From positions 1 to 28,706 of the forward strand of contig JAUCBJ010001493.1 in NCBI GenBank assembly GCA_032718475.1: a DNA stretch of 28,706 nucleotides, read 5' to 3'. Both the position numbers and the translations under genes were made by a program. This document shows positions 17,872-26,201 of the stretch, in pieces. Below the pieces are notes generated by a model. It saw only the letters and a program-made list of their open reading frames with translations, had not been told where the DNA came from and made no database searches. The stretch is from Nemertoderma westbladi (taxonomy: Eukaryota; Xenacoelomorpha; Nemertodermatida; Nemertodermatidae). Each line of letters opens with the position of its first letter. The stretch's first letter is position 1.

Positions 17872-20800
17872 ATGAAAAGGCGGAAATCTTTCAGCGATAC
17901 CGGTAGCGGTAGTGAAGCGGACGATGAAGAACTCCCGCCCCCGCATAAGACGATCAGAATAGAGGAAGAAGTCGTGAGGTCTCCCACTCCCCCGCCTGTC
18001 TCTACTGCAGCAGTGCCTCCCCCAGTCCACCGGACTGCCCCAGAGGCAGTGGCATCTGGATCTGGGATATTGCGGTTTTTTACCCCATCCCCCTCTCCAA
18101 CCCACATCCAGCCCTTACCCCCCACTCAATCTACTCTGTTGACAGTTGTTGAAACTGATGATAATCAAGAGCGACAGCGTCAGCCTCCAGTTGGTTGTCA
18201 TGAGTCAAAGTCAAAGTTTGTTTGCCTACTTTGCGTTGAAAATAAAAGGACACAAGATTGTTATCTTTCTCGTAATAATACGTCCACTGTATTTCGACAT
18301 TTTCGTCGTTACCACACAGCACATAAGGACGAGCTGACGATTACGAAGTACGTGGTAGAGCGGGACAGTGTCCGGGTTCCACCACAATGGAGGTTGAGAG
18401 GCACCTCCTCACGCTCAGCCATAATACTGCCGAGTCCTCCTGTAACAACTACTGTAGCGGTAATAGGCTTAACCCCCACTCCAATCAGCACGGGCTCCTA
18501 TGTATCCACATCACCACCACTGCTTATGGCAATCCCACCACAAGCACCTGCCACGGCTGCCACGACCTCTGCAATGACGTCACCACCATTGCTTATGGCA
18601 ATGCCACCGCAAGCACCTGGCAGGGCTGCCACGACCTCTGCAATGACGTCACCATCACTGCTTATGGCAATCCCACCGCAAGCATCTGCCAGGGCTGCTA
18701 CTCCTAGCAGCACAACCAGTGCAATGACGTCACCACCACTGCCTATAACTAGCCCACATCAAGCACCATCCAGGGCTGCCACGCCTAGCAGCACGACATC
18801 TGCCGTAGCTACCACACCACCCTCATCCCAGTATTCTACTCTCCAATCAGGGCAGCTGCAGGGGAGTCTGGAGACATTTGGCTTTAGGTTATCAGGGCCT
18901 GACGTTGAGGAACAAGGAGAAACTATTGAAAATAAAATTAATAAAATTTGTTCCCAATTAGAGAACATCAACATAACTCTAAAGATTTCAAAAACAAAGC
19001 AGGAGTCCGCGAATCTGGAGGAAGCTACGGAAATAGCCTACCTGGAGGAAAAGAAACGTCGAGATAAGATCACCAATCTATTAGAAATGGTCGAATCGTA
19101 CAATTCTTTGACTTTGGTTAAATTTCCTCAAGGAAATCAAGTTTTTCCCGACGGCGGTGCCATTCTTCGTTGTAACACCTGCTTCGCACTGAAGGGAGAG
19201 AAACTTGGGAAGGAGGAGCGTTGTGATACGATATTGGCAGCCAAACTCCTAGATAAAAGGTGTTATACGATCTCAACTGGGAAATACTTGTCTCCAGCAA
19301 CATTGGATGGTCTTGTAAATGGGGGTACCGCCACTTGGCGAAGTTTCAAACATCGTATTCTAAATCACATGTCCTGTCAAGAGGATGCCGAGGGCGGTAG
19401 CTTCCATCTAGAAGCTTCTAGGGAGCGCGCTAGACGACAAGTTCTGAAAACCCGTAACATAAATCTCGCTGAATCGCTATTGCGTTGTGCAATTGTTACA
19501 ATTAAATCAAAGGCAGGGGCGCGGCATTTCGAACAACAGGTGGCGTTGGTGCATTCTTGTGGTGGTACAGTTGGTGCATTGGGCCACTCAAGGGTCATGG
19601 TACCACCAATGCTGAAAGCTCTACGTTTAACAATTGATAAACAAGTAAGTTAAATACTAATTTTATAAATGTGAAGTAAATTTGTAACTGAAAATATCAG
19701 TTATTTATAGTTTACTATTACCTAATTGTAGAGTCAGTTTTGGAGGCTAGCAGAATCATAATAATCATAGCGATTTCGTTTGGATCGATATAATAATAAT
19801 GCTTTATAATAATAATAAATATAATAATAATGCTTTATACGACGGGTGAGAATACTTTATACAACGGATGAGAATGCTTTATACGACGGGTGAGCATCCA
19901 GTAGTCTTCATCGCACGAAACGTAGTAGTTAACACTAATATTATGGAACCCAGAAGTACAAATATTTTGGTAAGAAAAATATAACTATGTTCTGTTTAAA
20001 TATAGGTATTATTACATATATACTACTTTCAATTTGTTCTAGATGAAAGATTATATGAAGACACCATTGGCATCTACTTTATTTCCACCGCATTTTTCTG
20101 GAGCCGTAGACAAGGGAACATTGCTATCCAAGACAAACCAGGCTGTGGTGGTTTGCACTCAAGTTGACGGTGAACGAGTTCCTTTACTATTAGCTGCTCC
20201 ATTAGTGTACCTGTCGGATGAGGGCGATGTTATTGGAGGGAAGGCTGGGGACTCAGCTATGCAAGTTCTAGATGTAATTGAATCTGTGCTGGGAAAAGAG
20301 TCTCTTGATTTCATGCAAGGTATTTCTTAAATTAAATTGTCCAATGAAATTAGTATGTTATTATGATCTAATAGTTTTTTTGCATTGCATGCATAATTGC
20401 CCCACCGGACAAATTCAGCCAGAGGAAAATTGTAAAATAATCAAGGTCGTTCTTCTATCAAACCTGGTTGTTAATACGATAAAAATGTCTGTCATAGAAC
20501 ACTGTAGTTCCACCTTGGTGTAGTGGTTGCATTGAATTCACATCTCCTGTAGGTCGTGGGTTCGATCCTCACATGGGCCAGGGCAGTTTTCGTTTCGGCA
20601 CGAATGCTTTAAAGGGACCAGCCAGGGCGCATCTCTGCCTTGCATCCTTAAGTGGTAGCTAAATGAGTACTAGAGTTTCCTCTGGGGAGTAAAGTTCTGG
20701 GGGGACCGCACTGGAAATAAGTCGTCAGACTTTGTGCGTAATCCCTGGCCTAGTGGCCGAAGAAAATTTACTTTTACTTTACTTTAGTAGTACAATTGCA

Positions 20801-22728
20801 ATGGTGGCCAATCTTCACGTGACACAGTTTGTGAAGGGGGGGGGGGGGGGGGGTGGGGGGGGGACGCGGGGTTCAAAAAGCGTTACGTAATTTAAGGACG
20901 ATCCCTTATCATTTAATTATTAACTCACTAATTATAGGAACAACCGGTGACGGTCCATATCAGGCTCGTGAGTTTGATGTGTACATCAGAAATCGCCTCC
21001 AGGTACCAGAGACGAATAAACTTACGCGTCAGATATGGTGGGATGCGTCTCACCTGATGAATCTGATTATTGGCGACATAAAAGATAAAGATAAGAAAGA
21101 TGGGAAGTTTCCCCAATCGTGTGCATTCTTCGGTGGTTAGTTTATTTTCAATTAACACAATAAAATTATTTTTTTATATTTTTTTTTTAATTTAAAACGT
21201 TATGAGTATTGAATTTAATTGAATTGAATATACTCTTTATTTATTAAAAACTCAACGTATACTAGAAATACAATTGAGGCAGTTAATACAAAGTATTTAC
21301 TGATATTTAAAATGAATAGCGATATAAGGCCAATGTTACTTTGTAACATCAATGTACAGTACTTAAAGTGAAGGAATATTTTAATTATGTAAATCTAAAT
21401 GTCGACAGGCTTTGATATAGTGTTTTTAGATAGTTTAAGAAAAATATTAGACTGGTGTGAGAAAAATATTTATCCATAGCATGTACTGTTAGTGTTACAA
21501 TCCACTAAATTTATATTTCAGACTTCAGTGCATGTTGCAACACCTTCGAGTCATTGTCTAGAGGGAAAGGGCGAAGCATTATCGAAGCGCAGGCAGAGGA
21601 GATGGGCGTAAAGGCATACGTTGCCAAGCATTTATCTGAAACCCGGTTCTTTAGTTCGGCATATGTGCAATGGGAGCGCATTGCTAAGGCGTACGCCTTA
21701 TTTGTAAACTCACTGCAGCAGCAAAAACCAGCTGAGTTCAATGATTTCGATGATCCTCTGCAATACAAAGTTCGAGGGCAGGTAAACATAACTTTTCTAA
21801 TTTTAATTTTATTAAATTGATTTTATTTACTTAATTTTATTTTATTGAATTTCTTTAAATCTTAATAAAAAAATAATTTTTGTGGCCTGACCAAACTAAC
21901 CCTAAACAAAAATAATAAACCAAACATATATACACGTCTCCTCTCCATAGCCGGTACAAATAACTGTACAATGCCGTTAATTAATAAAAATAATAACCAA
22001 ATACTAAACTATCCGAGACAAGTTTAGACGACATATGCGAATCTATTGCTGTTTATTGTAATTATTTAGTTTCATTAAAAATTTATTTATTTTTGCAGGA
22101 TTTTGTTATAACTTTGTTACTTATGATCGATATACTAAAACCTTACGTGATGGTAATGAACGAATTACAAGGGCTTAATGTCTGCCCTTGGAAGACATCA
22201 ATGTGGTTACCCAAGCTCGGACAGTGGTTGGATGTAGCATCGGGAGAAGCCAAGCTCAATGGGGATTACACCATCTTTCCCACATTCAGTAAAGAATCCT
22301 CCTCGATACTACGAACACCTCTCGATGGTGATGATTCTGATTATAGCGATGACACTGACACCAGTATAATTGCAGAGATCGGGCCGCAGTACCAAGGAAT
22401 CGAACTAACATATGGGTGGAAGGTCCAACCAGTCGCCGGATCCCGATCTAGTACGCGTAAGAAAGTGCCTGATGGTACTGAATGGTTCGCCAAAGATTTA
22501 AGTGACGTTTTTAAAGACATTTCGTTGTTCTGTGGCGACTTGAAATCATCACTAGTATCCCGCCTTGATTCTTTTAACATCGAAAAATCTAAATCATTAG
22601 CTGAGTGCTTCGACCTAGAATTACTATTTAAAAAGTTAGTAGGGAAAAGAACCGCATCAGGTCGAGTGAGGTTAGCTTCGCAAGTAAGCCTGGAAACACA
22701 CGGGAAGTTAGATGCCAATGTAAAATAA
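17872..22728 (+). CDS. hAT-transposase-like zinc-finger protein, five exons
   Basis: Exons 17872-19644, 20043-20319, 20938-21135, 21522-21781 and 22099-22728 join in frame to 1045 aa. Donors are GTAAGT, GTATTT, GTTAGT and GTAAAC, and all acceptors end in AG after T-rich tracts. Exon 1 encodes a BED-like finger (C118, C121, H143, H148), a Pro/Thr/Ser-rich repeat (about 205-320), a predicted coiled coil (about 348-413) and a second Cys/His module (C434, C437, H494, H499, with W489). The later exons resemble a hAT RNase H-like core: GDGPYQ (D688), WDASHLMNL (D719, H722), ETRFFSS, then a helical region. The family cuts and pastes hAT DNA or is domesticated as DNA-binding protein. The usual C-terminal hATC dimerisation segment is absent, and the last codons fall inside a minisatellite. 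No TIRs flank the gene. The start is the first ATG, after AT-rich sequence. It could be an active transposase, a domesticated gene or a 3'-truncated relic. Confidence 0.82.
18511..18810 (+). repeat. Coding minisatellite in exon 1 of the hAT-like gene
   Basis: Units begin at 18511, 18580, 18649 and 18730, with periods of 69, 69 and 81 bp. They encode 23-27-residue repeats (MTSPPLLMAMPPQAPGRAAT-like). The period stays a multiple of 3, which supports translation. Confidence 0.85.
19830..19900 (+). repeat. ~22-bp tandem repeat in intron 1
   Basis: About three copies of GCTTTATACGACGGGTGAGA follow AATAATAAT-rich sequence, inside the first intron of the hAT-like gene. Confidence 0.8.
20506..20790 (+). 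mobile_element. tRNA-derived SINE in intron 2
   Basis: The head has an A box, TGGTGTAGTGG (20516-20526), and a B box, GGTTCGATCC (20559-20568). A tRNA-unrelated body of about 200 bp follows, ending in an A/T-rich TTTACTTTTACTTTACTTTA tail. The head matches 1356-1428 almost exactly. It sits in the sense orientation within intron 2 (20320-20937). Confidence 0.8.
20837..20871 (+). repeat. Poly-G tract in intron 2
   Basis: A guanine run broken by one T. It could form a G-quadruplex, and its length is likely unreliable. Confidence 0.9.
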
Positions 22729-23290
22729 TATTGTGGTAATTAGATGCAGTGTAGTCTTGTGGTAAATAGACACTTGAGTTCTGTATATTGTGATAATTAG
22801 ATGCCATTGTAAAATAATATTGTGGTAATTAGATGCAGTGTAGTCTTGTGGTAAATAGACACTTGCGTTCTGTATATTGTGGTAATTAGACGCCAATGTA
22901 AAATAATATTGTGGTAATTAGATGCAGTGTAGCAGTGTAGTCTTGTGGTAAATAGACACTTGAGTTCTGTATATTGTGGTAATTAGACGCCATTGTAAAA
23001 TAATATTGTGGTAATTAGATGCAGTGTAGTCTTGTGGTAAATAGACACATGCGTTCTGTATATTGTGGTAATTAGATGCCAATGTAAAATAATATTGTGG
23101 TAATTAGATGCAGTGTAGTCTTGTGGTAAATAGACACTTGAGTTCTGTATATTGTGGTAATTAGATGCCATTGTAAAATAATATTGTGGTAATTAGATGC
23201 AGTGTAGTCTTGTGGTAAATAGACACTTGCGTTCTGTATATTGTGGTAATTAGACGCCAATGTAAAATGATATTGTGGTAATTAGATGCC
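22707..23290 (+). repeat. 89-bp minisatellite with 178-bp higher-order unit
   Basis: The marker GATGCAGTGTAG begins at 22743, 22832, 22921, 23018, 23107 and 23196, with a period of 89 bp (one step of 97 from an 8-bp internal duplication). Successive units alternate CTTGAG/CTTGCG and GCCATTG/GCCAATG, which gives a 178-bp dimer. Each 89-bp unit is itself about three ~30-bp copies of TTGTGGTAATTAGATGC-like sequence. The array begins inside the last codons of the hAT-like gene. Confidence 0.93.
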
Positions 23291-23301
23291 TCTATCGAAT
23301 T

Positions 23302-23370
23302 GTTGGGGTAGATTGCGGTAGATTGTGGTAGGTTGGGGTAGATTGTGGTAGGTTGGGGTAGGTTGGGGTA
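23302..23370 (+). repeat. 10-bp TTGGGGTAGR array
   Basis: About seven units, TTGGGGTAGA/TTGTGGTAGG/TTGCGGTAGA, lie between the minisatellite and the AGTAGGACCC terminus. Confidence 0.9.
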
Positions 23371-23378
23371 ATTAGTAG
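23367..23378. mobile_element. Element terminus TTAGTAGGACCC
   Basis: The reverse complement, GGGTCCTACTAA, is the first 12 bp of the Mutator-like TIRs at 13053 and 14258. This marks the right end of an element that includes the adjoining tandem arrays. The left end is not identified, and no matching copy of the next 9 bases was found upstream. Confidence 0.6.
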
Positions 23379-23565
23379 GACCCGTAATAGACTACCGAAT
23401 CCACAGCCCATACTCTGATACTGCAATACTAGTGGCAAGCCAAATAGCCTACAACGCCGTGGGGGATATTACCCAGTAAGCTTAGCCTACTATAACAAAC
23501 TGCAGAACTTTATTTAGCTCAACAGCTAGTTTCATAAGGCTGTACTAAAAAAATAAAATTAGAAT

Positions 23566-23700
23566 CGTCATTGTTCATAATTAGCACATTAAAGCTTTTA
23601 CGGCCCTCGTTCTATTATTTCACTCACTGTCGCTAGGGAAACAAAATCACTCGTGCTGTAAAGCTATAAAAGTTCTATTTTATGAACAATGAGCAATGAC
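23566..23700. repeat. Short imperfect inverted repeat
   Basis: CGTCATTGTTCATAA at about 23566 is mirrored, with a 7-bp insertion, at 23680-23700. Inner segments around AAAGCTTTTACG and GTAAAGC also pair. It is a likely small foldback or MITE directly beside the hAT MITE target site. Confidence 0.5.
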
Positions 23701-23708
23701 GTGTATAT

Positions 23709-24511
23709 TAGGGCTCGATCGGAGTTGGGATTTGGCCGGAGCCGGAGCCGGAGTTGGACAATTTGGCCGGAGCCGGAGCAGGAGCCGGAGTTTTTCAAAA
23801 ATGTTAAAAATTTAATTATTTATTAAAAAAAAATAAAGTATGGTTATCGTTCGCCAATCACTCATAATCAATCATACTGTAGGTCTAATTACAGAATTAA
23901 TTTCATAATTTATAGATTTACGAATTTTCAATTTAAAATTTAAGTAATTAATTTATCACGGACAGACAGACAGACGGTCTGACGCTGACGGCTAAAAATT
24001 ACCTACAGTACCTAACTGTCTAACTGTGGCTGAGGCTGTGAGGTGTGTAGTGTACTGCTGTACCGGTACTGTAGGTAGCCTACCGTACGTGTACCAGTCT
24101 GCCAGTACTGCAGTACAGTACTGCAGTATGCTGGCATGACTGCATGACAGCAGTAAATGGCTGCAGTGGTACAGTACAATCATAGCATTTACAATTTTTT
24201 TACAGTAGGGCCTACTTGTAAATAGTCTGCTAGTCATCCAGCTGGCCAGTATATACCAGTACCTACTGCAGTACAGTCAGTCAGTCATTGACTTTAAGTA
24301 AATACTGCAGTATTATGCTTGATATTGAAGCTGTACTACAGTCTGACAGTACTTATAGTGTAAATAATTGTTCAGATTAGAATATGCACGAAATATAATA
24401 CTTTATTAAAAAATTAACTCCAGCAATATTTTTACCGGAGCCGGAGCAGGAGCCGGAGGTGCCAAAATGGCCGGAGCCGGAGCCGGAGGCCGGAGCTCCG
24501 ATCGAGCCCTA
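23709..24511 (+). mobile_element. Complete hAT MITE type 1, element C (803 bp)
   Basis: A 16-bp perfect TIR (TAGGGCTCGATCGGAG) is found at both ends. A perfect 8-bp target duplication, GTGTATAT, lies at 23701-23708 and 24512-24519. The subterminal regions hold repeated GGAGCCGG and GGAGCAGG. The body is rich in GTACTGCAGTAC-like palindromes and has no coding capacity. It is the reference copy for fragments A, B and F. Confidence 0.95.
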
Positions 24512-24593
24512 GTGTATATATAGTTAATATTATTAAACTATCAACTATACCATCAGACCATGGCATGACCGATGACCGCAATACTCAATTAGA

Positions 24594-24716
24594 TAATATG
24601 TAAGGTAAAGTAAGGTTAATTACTTTATTAGGTAATATGTAAGGTTAATTACTTTATTGGCTAATATGTTATGTAAGTTTATTACTTTATTATGTAATAT
24701 GTATAAGGTTAATTGC
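24594..24716 (+). repeat. TAATATGTAAGGTTAATTAC tandem repeat
   Basis: Four units begin at 24594, 24633, 24662 and 24695, with spacings of 39, 29 and 33 bp. Confidence 0.8.
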
Positions 24717-25035
24717 CATCCATGTATTTAGATTATTCAATTATGAATATTTTCATAAGCCATGTGCCATGTCACAATGTCTATTGTCTATCAGTAGCAG
24801 CCAGCTTATGGCTTACTTATGAGAGAGGAAAAGTTACATCCAAAGCACAAACAGATAACGCTGCATAATTTAACGCATTTTAAACTTTAACACAAAATCA
24901 ACTTATTATTACAACTTACAAACTTAACGTAAGGTTAATTCAGCATCTACAGTTCACAGTTGTAATCCAGGCACAGCACCAAGCACCAAGGGGCGCCTCT
25001 ATTTCAGTTATACCCAATGCCCAACCTCCCACAGA

Positions 25036-25135
25036 GCGGCTACATCACAAGAACACCTGCAAGCATTGCGGCTATATCACAAGAAAATCTGTCAAGCATT
25101 GCGGCTACATCACAAGAAAGTCTGTCAATCATTTT
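25036..25135 (+). repeat. ~33-bp tandem repeat (GCGGCTACATCACAAGAA)
   Basis: Three units begin at 25036, 25068 and 25101. A minus-strand open frame runs through them but resembles nothing known. Confidence 0.8.
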
Positions 25136-25207
25136 ATCAGAGCTGGAGAGGGTTAACTTCTTCAAATCATACTGAACAAAGCAGCCCGATAACGGAACTG
25201 CAATTGG

Positions 25208-25266
25208 CCAGCCAGTTGATATCCAGACCAGCCAGGTGCGGGCTGGTGTTTCTATGAACTGGCTGG
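25208..25266. repeat. Nested hairpin of CCAGCC/GGCTGG arms
   Basis: The outer arms CCAGCCAGTT (25208-25217) and AACTGGCTGG (25257-25266) enclose the inner arms ACCAGCC (25227-25233) and GGCTGGT (25241-25247). Confidence 0.75.
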
Positions 25267-25368
25267 AAAAAAGTGAGATTTCATCTGGCTGCACAAAACC
25301 TCTAACTGGCTGACTGTACCGTACTGCATTGTGGTTCCAATGACACCAAAATGAGTTACAAAGTACCA

Positions 25369-25620
25369 CTAAACCAGCACCATAACGTTATGGGGTATTT
25401 TTATACCCCATCTTACCTAACTAAGTTGTTTTCAAATTAAAGGCCCATAACATTTTTCCTAAACAAAATTTTATGGGTTTGACCCACACAATCGTTAGAT
25501 TACAAGTTTTTTAGAAGATACTATGAAGCTGGACATACATAATATGAGAGATTGTCGAAAAATATCAAAATTAATCCCCTTGGGGTATTATTTTACCCCA
25601 CGTTACCGGGGAAGGGTTAA
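25369..25620. mobile_element. TTAA-type (piggyBac-like) MITE
   Basis: The right end reads GGGGTATTATTTTACCCC, then ACGTTACCGGGGAAGGGTTAA ending at 25620. A decayed left end (CTAAACCAGCACCATAACG, then the perfect hairpin GGGGTATTTTTATACCCC at 25391-25408) mirrors it. The family matches the inner terminus at 15222-15259. Confidence 0.55.
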
Positions 25621-25752
25621 TGAGGCGGGTCTTTTACAGTATGTCGTCGTATGCATTCGTGGCAGGTTAATTCAACTATTTCGTTTGACTGTTTTAACTA
25701 CCGGTACTCGGTTTCCGTACTTACATATTATGTTTTAAGCATGCGGGATATA

Positions 25753-25772
25753 GGTTACCGGGGGAGGGTTAA
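25753..25772. mobile_element. Right end of a second TTAA-type element
   Basis: GGTTACCGGGGGAGGG is followed by TTAA (25769-25772). The TTAA falls exactly where the hAT MITE consensus has AATTAATTTCAT, so this element landed in hAT MITE F. Confidence 0.6.
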
Positions 25773-26143
25773 TTTCATAATTTAGGCCTATAGAAATAGA
25801 TTTACGAATTTTCAATTTAAAATTTAAGTAATTAATTTATCACAGACAGACGGCCTGACGCTGACGGCTAAAAATGACCTACAGTACTAACTGTGGTAGA
25901 GCAGTAGAGGTGTGTAGTGTGTACTGCTGTACTGTACGTAGCCTACCGCTGTACGTACGTGTACCAGTAGCAGTACTGCAGTACATTATGCTGGCATGAG
26001 TCAGTAAATGGCTGCAGTCAGGCAGTGGTACCGGTACAGTGTACAATCATAGCATTTACAACAATTTTTTACAGTCTGACAGTAGGGCCTATCTGTAACA
26101 GTCTGCTAGTCAGCCAGCTGGCCAGTACCAGTACTGCAGTACT
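25773..26143 (+). mobile_element. hAT MITE type 1, fragment F
   Basis: It matches the interior of the complete copy (23900-24280), from the TTTCATAATTTA segment through GACGCTGACGGC to AGTACTGCAGTACT. Both termini are missing. The left side ends at a TTAA insertion and the right side ends at the LINE junction. Confidence 0.8.
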
Positions 26144-26201
26144 CGAAAACAGGTTCAAGTTCACTTTGCGGGAGATCAAAATCAAAACAATATAATTTAT
26201 T

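Noticed and set aside
22708-23260. Repeated 62-codon minus-strand frames
   Set aside because: They are identical shadows of the 89-bp minisatellite.
23302-23370. Interstitial telomere repeat
   Set aside because: The unit is a 10-bp TTGGGGTAGR and not TTAGGG. It is better explained as the end of the adjoining element.
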